This document shows, piece by piece, positions 1-13,214 of a DNA stretch of 64,000 nucleotides (positions within the stretch are counted from its first letter, which is position 1; every line of letters starts with the position of its first letter). A model generated the notes under the pieces. It was not told the DNA's origin. It was given only the letters and a program-made list of their open reading frames with translations, and searched no databases. The position numbers were made by a program, and so were the translations under genes. The stretch comes from CALEMW01 sp964343835 (GTDB taxonomy: Bacteria > Krumholzibacteriota > Krumholzibacteriia > LZORAL124-64-63): assembly GCA_964343835.1 (NCBI GenBank), contig CAYFKR010000003.1:124001-188000 (forward strand), given 5' to 3'.

Positions 1-201
1 GAGGAACGGGGCGTTCGCCCCGTCCTGTTCTTCGACGACATCTTCAGCGAACTGGACAAGGACCGCTCCCGCAAACTGCAGGAGCGCACGGCCGACGATC
101 ACCAGGTGTTCATCGCGACCGCCCGAGCCGAGGACGTATCCGGGTGGAAGCCCGATGCGCTGCGCACGTGGTCGGTCCACGAGGGCGCCGTCACCGCCTG
201 A
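1..201 (+). CDS. recF: RecF C-terminus (partial)
   Basis: Only the last 66 residues are present; the gene begins left of the window. They contain the RecF/SMC-type Walker B and D-loop region, seen as PVLFFDDIFSELDKDR, followed by a segment predicting a beta strand (QVFIATA). RecF is an ABC-type ATPase that loads RecA at gapped DNA with RecO and RecR. Position directly ahead of dciA, gyrB and gyrA is the classic arrangement near the chromosomal origin in many bacteria, which supports the call. The stop codon lies 11 bases before the dciA start, so the two are probably co-transcribed. Confidence 0.85.
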   Translation, partial: EERGVRPVLFFDDIFSELDKDRSRKLQERTADDHQVFIATARAEDVSGWKPDALRTWSVHEGAVTA

Positions 202-212
202 ACGGTTCCGTC

Positions 213-548
213 ATGACGCGAGACCGAAAAAAAGGCAGGCCCGAGACCATCGGGTCCATCCTCGAGTCCGTCCTGGAACGGACGGGGCTGAACCGTCGTG
301 CCGGGGAACGGACCCTGCTGGAGGCGTGGCCCGCCGTGGCCGGCGAACGCATCGCGGCCCACGTGCGCGCGGTGGATCTGGAAGACGGCGTGTTGGTGCT
401 CGAGGCCGACCACGCCGCATGGAAACAGGAATTGACGCTCCTCTTCCCGGAGCTGCTGAAGACCTTCCGCGAACGCTTCGGTCTGGACGCCGTGCGCGAG
501 ATCCGCTGGCTTCACCAGCGGCGCGGACGCGGCGGCTCCCGGCGTTGA
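213..548 (+). CDS. dciA: DciA-like helicase loader (DUF721)
   Basis: This 111-residue protein matches the DUF721/DciA family, which recruits or loads the replicative helicase DnaB in bacteria lacking DnaC/DnaI. Visible family features are the basic N-terminus, the segment LLEAWPAVAGERIAAHVRA and the beta-strand stretch DGVLVLEADHAAWKQEL, the normal core of the domain. The length fits the family. I chose the ATG eleven bases after the recF stop; an in-frame upstream ATG would run through recF. Its place between recF and gyrB is the standard one for dciA, so function is inferred from family and context together. Confidence 0.82.
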   Translation: MTRDRKKGRPETIGSILESVLERTGLNRRAGERTLLEAWPAVAGERIAAHVRAVDLEDGVLVLEADHAAWKQELTLLFPELLKTFRERFGLDAVREIRWLHQRRGRGGSRR

Positions 549-607
549 CGGCTCCCCGCAGGAGCGACGACGCACGGATGCGACAGCGACCGCAAGGACG
601 GATCACC

Positions 608-2563
<1,956 letters not shown>

Positions 2564-2582
2564 TCCAAGTGGAGAACCGACG

Positions 2583-5048
<2,466 letters not shown>

Positions 5049-5055
5049 TCGAGCC

Positions 5056-6789
5056 ATGAAGACCACCCGGACCGACCGCCTCCGGCGGACCCTTCTCCGG
5101 TTCCTGAGGGCCGCACCGCTCCCCGCGGGCATTGCGGCCCTCTGTCTTTTCGGCGTGATCCCCGCCGCCGCCGAGTCCGCCAGCGTTTCGACCCTGGCGG
5201 GCGAGCTCCGCGCCACCGTGGACGACCGAGCCGGCGTGACGTTCTGGACCGAGGCCTGGAGCGCCGACCGCGCCCTGCTCACCGTGACTCCGCCGTGGAC
5301 TCCGCCCACCCGCCGCCTCCTGGCCCGGGGCGACGACGTCGTGCTGCGCCTGACCCACGAAGGAGCGCCCGGCGGCCACCGCGGCTTCTCGCGCATGGCC
5401 GACGACGACGGCGACGGTCGCATCGACGAGGACCGCCTCGACGGCGTGGACAACGACGGCGACGGCAAGGTGGACGAGGACTTCGCCGCCGTCGGCGACG
5501 CCATGCACGTGGTCCACCGCATCGTCGACGACCACGCTCGCCGCCTCGAGACCTACCACTGGGACTACGAGCACCTGCGCGAGACCCTGATCCTCCACTG
5601 GACCCGCGAGGAGGACGGCGCCGCCGACGCCGTGCTGCGCCTGCCCGAGGGCGCGTGGCACGAGGCCCGCATCGGCTGGCACGACCCCCGCCGCCCCGGC
5701 GTGGATCCGGCGGATCGCGCCATGGCAGCGGCCCTGCTCGTGGACGACGAGGGGGAGTGGTGGATCGGCGTGACGGTCCTCGGCGGCGACGAGCTCCTGC
5801 GCCTCGACGGCCCGGACCTGCGCTTCGCCGTGGACGGCTCCGCCCGGATCGCCGTGAGCGTGACCCGCACCCTGACCCAGCTCCGCTGCCGCCAGGCCAC
5901 CGCCCACGTGCTGTACGAGGGTGCCCGCGCCGCCCCCGACGCGGACCCCGTGCCCTGGATCGTGCCGCCTCCGGTCCGCCCGTCCGGCGCCGAGTCGCCC
6001 TCGGCCAGGCTCTTCTTCGACGACGCCGGCGCCGCGGTCCTGGAGATCGCCGCCCCCGAGGGCTGGCCCCTGTTGCCCGACCCTGAGACGGTGCGCATCG
6101 AGGGCGCCGACCCCGGCCCGCCCACCGCCGTGGCGTGGACCGACGGCGAGCGCGACTGGTCCGCCCCCTGGTCCGCCCGTGGCCCCCTGGTCCAGCGCCT
6201 CCGGTCGGTCCACCCGTACATGGACTCCGAGCGGGGCACCGTCCCGACCGTCGACGGTACCTGGAGCCTGACCTTCCCGGCGGCCGCCCTCCCGATCGAC
6301 GACGCCACTGTGACCCTGAGCACCGTCTGCGGCCACGACCTGAGCATGACGGCGATCCGGCCCCCCGAACCCGCCGCGGCCCCCGAGCCCAAGGACCCCG
6401 CGGACGACGACTCGGACCGCCGCCCCTCCCTGGCCCCCCATCTGCTCGAGCAGTACCCCAACCCCTTCACCGACCACCTCCAGGTGACGTTCCGCGTGCC
6501 CCGCACGGTGGGAGAGGGGTTCGTCTGGGACGAGGACGAGGAGCCGCTCCTGGCCCCCGAGGCGGACATCCCCTACGGCTCGCCGACCCCCCGCGTGACC
6601 ATCCGCATCTACTCGGTGGCCGGCCACGAGGTCGCGACCCTCTTTGATGAACCGTGCGGTCCCGGCACCGACACCGCCACGTGGAATGGCCTGGACACCC
6701 AGGGTCGACCGGTGGCCACGGGCACCTATTTCTGCAAGCTCCAGATCGAGAACTGGTCTGTCACGAAACGCGTTGCATTGATCCGCTAG
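5056..6789 (+). CDS. secreted protein with Ca-binding repeats and FlgD-like tail
   Basis: This 577-residue exported protein of unknown function starts with a basic region and a hydrophobic signal segment ending near residue 38 (PAAAES). Residues about 115-145 hold two DxDGDGxxDE loops (DDDGDGRIDED and DNDGDGKVDEDF), the thrombospondin-type-3/EF-hand-like calcium-binding pattern. The last 90 residues form a FlgD-like beta-sandwich of the type IX-style sorting class: it opens with LEQYPNPFTD, continues VTIRIYSVAGHEV and GLDTQGRPVATGTYFCKL, and closes RVALIR. It begins seven bases after gyrA but has only a weak ribosome site. The middle is not recognised. Surface or outer-membrane delivery is inferred from the tail. 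Confidence 0.7.
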   Translation: MKTTRTDRLRRTLLRFLRAAPLPAGIAALCLFGVIPAAAESASVSTLAGELRATVDDRAGVTFWTEAWSADRALLTVTPPWTPPTRRLLARGDDVVLRLTHEGAPGGHRGFSRMADDDGDGRIDEDRLDGVDNDGDGKVDEDFAAVGDAMHVVHRIVDDHARRLETYHWDYEHLRETLILHWTREEDGAADAVLRLPEGAWHEARIGWHDPRRPGVDPADRAMAAALLVDDEGEWWIGVTVLGGDELLRLDGPDLRFAVDGSARIAVSVTRTLTQLRCRQATAHVLYEGARAAPDADPVPWIVPPPVRPSGAESPSARLFFDDAGAAVLEIAAPEGWPLLPDPETVRIEGADPGPPTAVAWTDGERDWSAPWSARGPLVQRLRSVHPYMDSERGTVPTVDGTWSLTFPAAALPIDDATVTLSTVCGHDLSMTAIRPPEPAAAPEPKDPADDDSDRRPSLAPHLLEQYPNPFTDHLQVTFRVPRTVGEGFVWDEDEEPLLAPEADIPYGSPTPRVTIRIYSVAGHEVATLFDEPCGPGTDTATWNGLDTQGRPVATGTYFCKLQIENWSVTKRVALIR

Positions 6790-6825
6790 CCCTAATTCCC
6801 TATAGTTATCAGGGTTCTGTGATCT

Positions 6826-6850
6826 CCAAAATATCACAGAGTTGTCACCA
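6826..6850 (+). terminator. hairpin after the secreted-protein gene
   Basis: An 8-bp perfect inverted repeat, TCTGTGAT and ATCACAGA, surrounds a 9-base loop about 37 bases past the stop codon. No U-tract follows, so it may slow or end transcription only weakly, or be a binding site for a dimeric regulator such as the AraC-type protein downstream. Confidence 0.4.
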
Positions 6851-6906
6851 TTCAGTCGGCGTCGGCATGGCGACACGACAAGATGTTGTTCCTATGAAAT
6901 TAATCC

Positions 6907-6935
6907 TTGTTCCATCGGTGGAATTCTCCTATAAT
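6907..6935 (+). promoter_or_regulatory. sigma-70 type promoter of the AraC-type gene
   Basis: TTGTTC and a consensus TATAAT are separated by exactly 17 bases in an AT-rich stretch that stands out from the GC-rich surroundings. The predicted transcript starts near 6942 and leads directly into the regulator gene. Confidence 0.7.
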
Positions 6936-7018
6936 CGTCTCATCATTCGTCAAGTTCTTTGATGCACCTGTGGACATGCACACGATGGAGCGACACTTTC
7001 CGTCCGAGGGGGACAGTC

Positions 7019-7894
7019 GTGAAGGAAAGACTGGAACCGATCGAGGAAGCATGGAGCAGTTTTATCGTCGAGTTCCCATCGTGTCCGAAGATCAAGACCG
7101 ACAACGGTGAGTTCATCCAGAGCATTCTCTTCCTCTGCGCTGCAACCGAGAAGAATCCCGCCGAACTCTGTTTCGCCTTCTTCGGGCCTCAGATCCTGCT
7201 TCGCCGCCTCGCAGAGGTGGACGCCGAGACCGACCTGGCCGCGGCCCGCCTCCTGTTCGTGTACGCGGCCGAAACGCCGGCCAACCTGAAGTCGACCCTG
7301 GACCACTTCCAGGCCCGATTCTCCACCCCCGTGCTCGTGAGTCAGAGGAGCAACGTGCAGCGGTCCGCCCAGCACGTGCTCGAGTATCTGACCAACTCCG
7401 TGCCCGGCGGCGCCCCCGCGCCCACCACCGGCGCGACGATGGACCCGGGGCTCGTGCCCCTGCCCAGCGACGTGCCCCTGTGGGCCGGTCCGCTGCCCGA
7501 GGTCGTGCTCGATGGAGCCGGCGAGAACGGCATGGACGTGGACGCCACCACCGAGATCCAGGACTACCGCGCCGAGTACGCGTGCCGGTACGTGCTGCAG
7601 AACTTCAGCGAGAACATCAATCGCGACCGCATGGCCGAGATGGTGCACCTCTCGCCGGGGTACTTCTCGAACCTGTTCCGGGTCGAGGTGGGGATGAGCT
7701 TCAGCGACTACCTGATCCAGATCCGCATCGACAACGCCAAGAAGCTGCTGCGTCGGTTCGATCTGTCGGTGGAGGAGGTGTCGAAGCAGTGCGGGTTCAA
7801 CTCGCTCGCACACTTCAGCCGCACCTTCAAGGACCGCTGCGGCATGCCGCCGCTTAAGTTCAGGAAGTCCCCGCAGGCGGCCGCCCAGGCCTGA
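7019..7894 (+). CDS. AraC-family transcriptional regulator
   Basis: The last 100 of 291 residues form an AraC/XylS double helix-turn-helix: helix one around DRMAEMVHLSPGYFSNLFR, the linker GMSFSDYLIQIRIDNAKKLL, and helix two around VEEVSKQCGFNSLAHFSRTFK. This domain binds DNA as a transcription regulator. The N-terminal 170 residues are not a cupin or any sensor domain I recognise, followed by a proline/alanine-rich linker. I chose the GTG start because GAGGGGG lies eight bases upstream; in-frame ATGs at 6959 and 6962 have no such site. The strong promoter just upstream and a hairpin just after make it a single-gene unit. The target is unknown. Confidence 0.8.
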   Translation: MKERLEPIEEAWSSFIVEFPSCPKIKTDNGEFIQSILFLCAATEKNPAELCFAFFGPQILLRRLAEVDAETDLAAARLLFVYAAETPANLKSTLDHFQARFSTPVLVSQRSNVQRSAQHVLEYLTNSVPGGAPAPTTGATMDPGLVPLPSDVPLWAGPLPEVVLDGAGENGMDVDATTEIQDYRAEYACRYVLQNFSENINRDRMAEMVHLSPGYFSNLFRVEVGMSFSDYLIQIRIDNAKKLLRRFDLSVEEVSKQCGFNSLAHFSRTFKDRCGMPPLKFRKSPQAAAQA

Positions 7895-7929
7895 CCTGGA
7901 AGACCAGCTGCGGAAACGGAACGAACCGA

Positions 7930-7960
7930 CCGAGCCCCTCTCGTCACGGGAGGGGTTCGG
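7930..7960 (+). terminator. hairpin terminator after the AraC-type gene
   Basis: An 11-bp stem (CCGAGCCCCTC with GAGGGGTTCGG, one G-T pair) and 9-base loop lie 35 bases past the stop. There is no U-tract, as is common in this GC-rich genome. Confidence 0.55.
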
Positions 7961-7995
7961 CGTGTCCGGACCGTCCACACGACCGGAGATCGCCC

Positions 7996-9915
7996 GTGTC
8001 CCTGATCACGCTGACCGACGCCTCCTTCGACTACACCCGCGAGCCCATCCTCGCGGGCGCCGAGCTGCGCCTGCACCCGGGTGAGCGCGTGGCGCTGGTC
8101 GGACCCAACGGCGCGGGCAAGTCCACCTTGCTGGCGATCCTGGCCGGCGAGCTGGACCTGCTCGAGGGCCGGCGCGAGCAGCGCAACAACCTGCGTCTGC
8201 GTTGGCTGCGGCAGGAGACCACCTTCGATCCCGACGACTGGGCCGGCCGCACCACCCGCGGCATGGTGGCCGAGGCCGCCTTCCCTGAAGTGCTCGAACT
8301 GGAAGCGGAGATGGAACGCGTGGGCGCCGCCCTCGCCGAAGCGTCGGACGACCGCGCCGAGGAACTGGGCCGCGAGCACGGCCGTCTCCAGCAGGAGTTC
8401 GAACGCCGCGATGGTTACACCTGGCGGCCTCGCCTCGAGGCGGCGCTGTCGGGACTCGGCGTGCACCGCGACCTGTGGGACCGCGAACCCGGCGTGATGT
8501 CCGGCGGCGAGCGCCGCCGCGCCGCCCTGGCCGCCGCGCTCCTGGCCAACGCCGATCTGCTCCTGCTCGACGAGCCCACCAACCACCTGGACCTCCAGGC
8601 CCGCGAGTGGCTCGAGGCGCACCTGTCGCGCTCCACTGGAGCCATGGTGGTGGTCTCCCACGATCGCTTCTTCCTGGACCGCGCCTGCGACCGCACCCTC
8701 GAGCTGCGTAACGCCAGGCTCACCTCGTGGTCGGGCAACTACTCGTCCTGGGTGAAGGAGGCCGCCGCCCGTCGCGTGCGCGAGGAAGGGGCGTGGCGTC
8801 GGCAGCAGGAGAAGATCGCGCGCACCGAGGAATTTATCCGCCGCAACCTGGCGGGGCAGAAAACGAAGCAGGCCAAGTCGCGCCGCACCCAGCTGGAGAA
8901 GGAGGAGCGGCTGGACCGCCCCGACGCCGAGCAGAAGAACTGGCGCATCACCCTCGCGCCCGGTCGACCGTCCGGCGCGGTGGCTCTGGAGGCAGAGGGC
9001 CTGGCCAAGGGTTTCGGCGCCGGCCCCCTGTTCGAAGACGTCACCACGCTGGTGGCTCGCGGCGATCGCCTGGGCATCGTGGGTCCCAACGGCTGCGGCA
9101 AGTCCACCCTGTTGAAGGTCCTCGCCGGCGAACTGCTGCCCGACGCCGGCCGCGTGGTGTGGGGCCACAACGTGGACCTGGGCGTGTACGACCAGCAGCT
9201 CCGCCGCGTGTCCGACGAGAACACCGTCCTCGACGAGCTCTCCGACGCCTGGCCCGGCGCCACCCTCGGCGCCCTGCGTACCTTCGCCGGCGCGTTCGGG
9301 TTCGGGGCCGACATGATCGACCGCCCGGTCGGCGCCCTGTCCGGCGGCGAGCGCGCCCGCATCGCCCTGATGCGCCTGATGCGCGAGGGCCACAACACCC
9401 TGTTGCTGGACGAGCCCACCAACCACCTGGACGCCTCCACCTGCGAAGCTCTGGAAGACGCCTTGCGGGATTTCGACGGAACCCTGATCGTGGTGTCCCA
9501 CGACCGCCGCTTCCTGGATCAGGTGGCCACGCGCCTGCTGGTCTTCGATGACGGCGGCACGACCCAGCACCTGGGCACGTGGAGCGAGTACGCGGCGAAG
9601 CGCCGCGAACGCCGGGAAGCAGCGGCCGCTGCGGCACCGAAGCCCGCGCAGAAACAGGCGGCCGCCAGGTCGACCGCCGCCGGCCTGAGCAAGAACGAGA
9701 TCCGCCGCCGCGAGCAGTGGATCGCCGAGGTCGAGGTGGAGATCGCGGCGCTGGAGGAGGAGCAGGAGTCGGTGCTGGCCCTGCTGTCGTCCACCGACGC
9801 GACTCCCGACCAGCGGCAGGAAGCGTCGCAGCGCCACGGCGAGATCGAAGCCGCCATGGCCGAATGCATGAATCGATGGGAACAATGGCAGGACGAAATC
9901 CATGGCGATGATTGA
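7996..9915 (+). CDS. ABC-F family ATPase (Uup-like)
   Basis: A 639-residue soluble protein with two ABC ATPase domains and no membrane segments. Domain one has Walker A GPNGAGKST near residue 36, signature MSGGERRR and Walker B LLLLDEPTNHLDL; domain two repeats these as GPNGCGKST, LSGGERAR and LLLDEPTNHLDA. The C-terminal 100 residues are charged and predict a coiled coil, as in Uup. ABC-F proteins act on ribosomes or, for Uup, on replication and recombination intermediates. The start is a GTG with GGAGA upstream. The 3' end overlaps hflX by 14 bases. Family is certain; the exact subfamily is less so. Confidence 0.88.
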   Translation: MSLITLTDASFDYTREPILAGAELRLHPGERVALVGPNGAGKSTLLAILAGELDLLEGRREQRNNLRLRWLRQETTFDPDDWAGRTTRGMVAEAAFPEVLELEAEMERVGAALAEASDDRAEELGREHGRLQQEFERRDGYTWRPRLEAALSGLGVHRDLWDREPGVMSGGERRRAALAAALLANADLLLLDEPTNHLDLQAREWLEAHLSRSTGAMVVVSHDRFFLDRACDRTLELRNARLTSWSGNYSSWVKEAAARRVREEGAWRRQQEKIARTEEFIRRNLAGQKTKQAKSRRTQLEKEERLDRPDAEQKNWRITLAPGRPSGAVALEAEGLAKGFGAGPLFEDVTTLVARGDRLGIVGPNGCGKSTLLKVLAGELLPDAGRVVWGHNVDLGVYDQQLRRVSDENTVLDELSDAWPGATLGALRTFAGAFGFGADMIDRPVGALSGGERARIALMRLMREGHNTLLLDEPTNHLDASTCEALEDALRDFDGTLIVVSHDRRFLDQVATRLLVFDDGGTTQHLGTWSEYAAKRRERREAAAAAAPKPAQKQAAARSTAAGLSKNEIRRREQWIAEVEVEIAALEEEQESVLALLSSTDATPDQRQEASQRHGEIEAAMAECMNRWEQWQDEIHGDD

Positions 9916-11245
9916 CCACGATTTGTCGAAGCAGCGCGAACGCGTCGTCGTGTGCGGCGTCGACCTGCCCCTGCGCTTCGGCGACGAGACCGGCGGCGTC
10001 TGCGACCTCGACGAGCTCGGACGCCTGGTCAAGACCGCCGGCGGCGACGTGCTGGGCGAGGTGCGCCAGCGTCGCGACCGACCCGCCCCGCGCACCCTCA
10101 TCGGCAAGGGCAAGCTGGAGGAACTGCAGGCGGTGGTGAAGGCCACCGAGGCCACCCTCGTGGTCTTCGACAACGACCTCAGCCCCGCCCAGGGACGCAA
10201 CCTGGAGAAGTCCCTGAACGGCAAGGAGTCGCGCCCCGACAAGCCGACCGACGCGGGCAAGATCTCGGTGATCGACCGCACCGAGCTCATCCTCGACATC
10301 TTCGCCAACCACGCCCGCACCCGTCAGGCGCGCCTGCAGGTGGAGCTGGCCCAGATCCAGTACATGCTGCCGCGGCTGGTGAAGCTGTGGAGCCACCTCG
10401 AGCGGCAGGCGGGCGGCATCGGCACCAGGGGCCCCGGCGAGACCCAGCTCGAGACGGACCGCCGGATCGTGGGCAAGCGCCTGGCCAAGCTCAAGAAGGA
10501 GCTGAAGGCCGTGGCCGCCGATCACGAAGTGCAGTCGCGTCGCCGTCGCGACCAGTACACCGCGGCGCTGGTCGGCTACACCAACGCCGGCAAGTCCACC
10601 CTGCTGCGCGGCCTCACCGACGCCGACGTGCTGGTGGAGGACAAGCTCTTCGCCACCCTCGACACCACCACCCGCCGCATCGAGATCGACGAGCGCCGCA
10701 AGCTCATGCTCTCGGACACCGTCGGGTTCATCAAGCGCCTGCCCCACAACCTGGTGGAGTCGTTCCGCGCCACGCTGGCCGAGGTGGAGGAGGCCGACCT
10801 GCTGGTCCACGTGGTGGACGCCTCGGGCGAGGACCCCGAGGAGCAGATCGTGGCCGTGAACCGCGTGCTGGCGGAGATCGTGCCCGAGGACCGCGACACC
10901 CTCATGGTCTTCAACAAGATGGACGCCCTGGACCCCGACCAGGCCGAGACCATCCGCAACCGCTTCTCGCGTCTGTTCCCTGGCTCGGTGTTCGCGTCGG
11001 CTCTGGAGCCAGACGGCCTGGAGGCCGTGCGCGCCGCCCTCGAGTCGCGCCTGATGGAGCAGGAGACGGTGGTGAGGATCGCCGTGCCGTACAAGCGCAT
11101 GGATCTGGTGGCCGTGTTCCACCGCACCGGATCGGTGCTGGAGGAGGAGCATGGGGACGAGGGCGTGCAGCTGGCGGTGCGGTTGAAGCCGGAGGAGTTG
11201 TCGCGGTTGACGGGGGGGGATTCGGATGTGGTGGTGTTGGAGTAG
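9902..11245 (+). CDS. hflX: GTPase HflX
   Basis: HflX is a ribosome-binding GTPase that splits stalled or heat-damaged 70S ribosomes. The 447-residue protein has the HflX N-terminal domain (IGKGKLEELQ and DRTELILDIFANHARTRQAR), the linker with GPGETQLETDRR, and a G domain with G1 GYTNAGKST, G2 DTTTRR, G3 DTVGFI and G4 NKMD. The start overlaps the end of the ABC-F gene by 14 bases, implying translational coupling; a second ATG two codons later is an equally possible start. A strong terminator follows. Confidence 0.95.
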   Translation: MAMIDHDLSKQRERVVVCGVDLPLRFGDETGGVCDLDELGRLVKTAGGDVLGEVRQRRDRPAPRTLIGKGKLEELQAVVKATEATLVVFDNDLSPAQGRNLEKSLNGKESRPDKPTDAGKISVIDRTELILDIFANHARTRQARLQVELAQIQYMLPRLVKLWSHLERQAGGIGTRGPGETQLETDRRIVGKRLAKLKKELKAVAADHEVQSRRRRDQYTAALVGYTNAGKSTLLRGLTDADVLVEDKLFATLDTTTRRIEIDERRKLMLSDTVGFIKRLPHNLVESFRATLAEVEEADLLVHVVDASGEDPEEQIVAVNRVLAEIVPEDRDTLMVFNKMDALDPDQAETIRNRFSRLFPGSVFASALEPDGLEAVRAALESRLMEQETVVRIAVPYKRMDLVAVFHRTGSVLEEEHGDEGVQLAVRLKPEELSRLTGGDSDVVVLE

Positions 11246-11269
11246 TTGAACACCATGTCGAGATCTCGG

Positions 11270-11299
11270 AGGTGGTCGCAGATTGCGACCACCTTTTTT
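11270..11299 (+). terminator. rho-independent terminator of hflX
   Basis: A perfect 10-bp stem (GGTGGTCGCA with TGCGACCACC), a 3-base loop and then six T residues form a textbook terminator 25 bases after hflX. On the other strand the same stem lies just beyond the convergent toxin gene. Confidence 0.92.
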
Positions 11300-11300
11300 G

Positions 11301-11591
11301 TCAGTGCTCCGGCTCTTCCGCCATCTGCGCTCCATGCCAAACGGCCACGACCCAGACCGTCGACCCCATGACCCGATAGAAGAACCGGTAGGGCTTTACG
11401 ACGACCTCGCGATGCGGCAGCTCGGGGTACTCCGGTATGACTCTTCCCGATTCCGGGAACTGCTCCAGACGCTTCAGGATCTGCAACGCCTTGTCCTTGA
11501 ACTGTCGGGCGGCTGTCGGGCTGTCCTGCTTGATGAAGGACAGGCCCTCGAGAAACTGCACACGGGCCTTCCCGGTGAAGCGGACCTGCAT
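11301..11591 (-). CDS. ParE/RelE-family toxin
   Basis: This 96-residue basic protein fits the RelE/ParE toxin superfamily. It has the N-terminal pattern VRFTGKARVQFLEGLSFI, the central KALQILKRLEQFPESGRVIPEYPE typical of ParE-like toxins, and the C-terminal strand pair REVVVKPYRFFYRVMGSTVWVVAVWHG. Such toxins inhibit gyrase (ParE) or cleave mRNA on ribosomes (RelE); sequence alone does not decide which. Its ATG shares one base with the antitoxin stop codon (TGATG), so translation is coupled. It lies convergent to hflX. Confidence 0.85.
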   Translation of the reverse strand: MQVRFTGKARVQFLEGLSFIKQDSPTAARQFKDKALQILKRLEQFPESGRVIPEYPELPHREVVVKPYRFFYRVMGSTVWVVAVWHGAQMAEEPEH

Positions 11592-11866
11592 CAGGAGTCG
11601 TCCTCGAGCAGGGCTTCTGCTTCATCCATGACATCGTCGAGCGTATGACCCTCGTCGGCCGCGATTTCCTTCTCGCCCATGGCGAGTTGATGGAGCAGTT
11701 CACGGGCGCTCTCGGTCTGCTCGTACGCCTCGATACCCTGAATGATGGCGACGGCGCGGCCGTGCTGGGTGATCACGAGGGGATCAGGTGAGCCCTGGAG
11801 TTTCTCGAGGACGGACGCCACATCGCGGCGGAGGTCGGAGACGGGGACGATTGCTGGAATTCTCAT
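11591..11866 (-). CDS. Phd/YefM-family antitoxin
   Basis: The 91-residue protein begins with the Phd/YefM DNA-binding fold (IPVSDLRRDVASVLEKL then DPLVITQHGRAVAIIQGIEAYEQ) and ends in an acidic tail that would neutralise the toxin. A good ribosome site, GGAGGTG, lies seven bases before the ATG. As in other modules of this type, it should repress its own operon, and a 20-bp perfect palindrome sits 15 bases upstream of the start codon. It is the first gene of a two-gene operon with the ParE/RelE-like toxin. Confidence 0.87.
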   Translation of the reverse strand: MRIPAIVPVSDLRRDVASVLEKLQGSPDPLVITQHGRAVAIIQGIEAYEQTESARELLHQLAMGEKEIAADEGHTLDDVMDEAEALLEDDS

Positions 11867-11881
11867 CTATGGCACCTCCAT

Positions 11882-11901
11882 TGGTACAATATATTGTACC
11901 A
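11882..11901 (-). promoter_or_regulatory. palindromic operator of the toxin-antitoxin operon
   Basis: A perfect 20-bp palindrome, TGGTACAATA followed by its complement, lies just ahead of the antitoxin ribosome site in an AT-rich stretch. Within it TACAAT can serve as a -10 box on the minus strand, with TTTGCT 18 bases upstream as a weak -35. Overlap of operator and -10 fits autorepression. Confidence 0.65.
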
Positions 11902-12041
11902 TATATTATCCATTCCAGCAAATCTCGAAACCGGTGTTTGGTATCCCATCCAGGCTCATCGCAGGAATCGTACCTTGTCGCCTCAAGCCCACTCGTCCAT
12001 TCTGATCCGACATTGCATCTGCCTCGAGCCAAGGAATCGTG

Positions 12042-13214
12042 ATGCCCAACTCGCTCCGTGACCTCTTTCTCCTCCGCAAAGACATCACCTTCCTCAACCA
12101 CGGCTCCTTCGGCGCCTGCCCCCGCCCCGTCTTCGAGACCTACCAGCGCCTCCAGCGCGAACTCGAAGCCGAGCCCGTCGACTTCCTCGCCACCCGGCGT
12201 ACCCTGCCCGCCCGCCTGGCCGAAGCCCGCGCCCGCGTGGCGGACTTCGTGGGCGCCGACCGCGACGAGATCGTCTTCACCACCAACGCCACCACGGGCC
12301 TCAACACGGTCGCCCGCTCCCTCGACCTGCGCGACGGCGACGAGATCCTCACCATCGCCGGCCACGAGTACGGCGCCATGGACCGCATGTGGCGCTTCCT
12401 GTGCGGCAAGACCGGCGCGCGGCTGGTGGCGCGGGAGCTGCCGTTCCCGCTGGATGATCCGGCCGAAGTGGTGGAGGCCGTGTGGGCCGGCGCGACCGAC
12501 CGCACCAGGGTCCTGTTCATCAGCCACATCACCTCGCCCAGCGGCGTGGTGCTGCCCATCGAACCGTTGATCGAACGGGCGCGCGAGCGCGGCATCCTCA
12601 CGATCATCGACGGTGCCCACGGCCCCGGCCAGCTCGACCTCGACCTGCACGCTCTCGGCTGCGACGTCTACTGCGGCAACTGCCACAAGTGGATGCTGGC
12701 CCCCAAGGGCGCCGCCCTGCTCTACGTGCGCGCCGACCGTCAGGACCTCATCGAACCGCTGGTGGTGAGCTGGGGTTGGGAGGCCGACCGTCCCGGCCCG
12801 AGCCGCTTCGTCGACGAGCAGGAATGGACAGGCACACGCGACGTGTCGGCCTGGCTGGCGGTGCCGGCGGCCATCGACTTTCTCGTCGAACACGAGTGGA
12901 CCACCACCGTCCGCGCCGCATGCCGCGAACTGCTCCTCGAATCCCGCACCCGCCTGCTGGACCTGCTCGGCGAGCCGGCCCTGTGTCCACCCGATCCCTG
13001 GTTGGCTCAAATGTGCGCGGTGCCGTTGCCGTCCGGCGTCGACGGCGAAGCGTTGCACAAGCGCCTCCGCAAAGATCACGCGGTGGAGATCCCGTTCACA
13101 CAGTTCGCCGACCGCGACTGGCTCCGCTTCTCCATCCAGGGCTACACCACCCGTGACGACATCGACCGCCTGGTCACCGCCCTCGAAACCGAACTCGGAA
13201 GGACCGCGCCATGA
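12042..13214 (+). CDS. class V aminotransferase (isopenicillin-epimerase-like)
   Basis: A 390-residue PLP enzyme of aminotransferase class V. It opens FLNHGSFGACPRPVFE, typical of isopenicillin N epimerase-like and cysteine-desulfurase-like members. It has TTNATTGLNTV for phosphate binding, IDGAHGPGQLDLDL for the ring-binding aspartate, and CGNCHKWMLAPKGAALL with Lys216 as the likely Schiff-base lysine. The substrate cannot be named from sequence. The downstream racemase gene overlaps by four bases (ATGA), so the pair may handle one amino acid or its derivative. AAGGAA precedes the ATG; a GTG one codon earlier is an alternative. Confidence 0.85.
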   Translation: MPNSLRDLFLLRKDITFLNHGSFGACPRPVFETYQRLQRELEAEPVDFLATRRTLPARLAEARARVADFVGADRDEIVFTTNATTGLNTVARSLDLRDGDEILTIAGHEYGAMDRMWRFLCGKTGARLVARELPFPLDDPAEVVEAVWAGATDRTRVLFISHITSPSGVVLPIEPLIERARERGILTIIDGAHGPGQLDLDLHALGCDVYCGNCHKWMLAPKGAALLYVRADRQDLIEPLVVSWGWEADRPGPSRFVDEQEWTGTRDVSAWLAVPAAIDFLVEHEWTTTVRAACRELLLESRTRLLDLLGEPALCPPDPWLAQMCAVPLPSGVDGEALHKRLRKDHAVEIPFTQFADRDWLRFSIQGYTTRDDIDRLVTALETELGRTAP

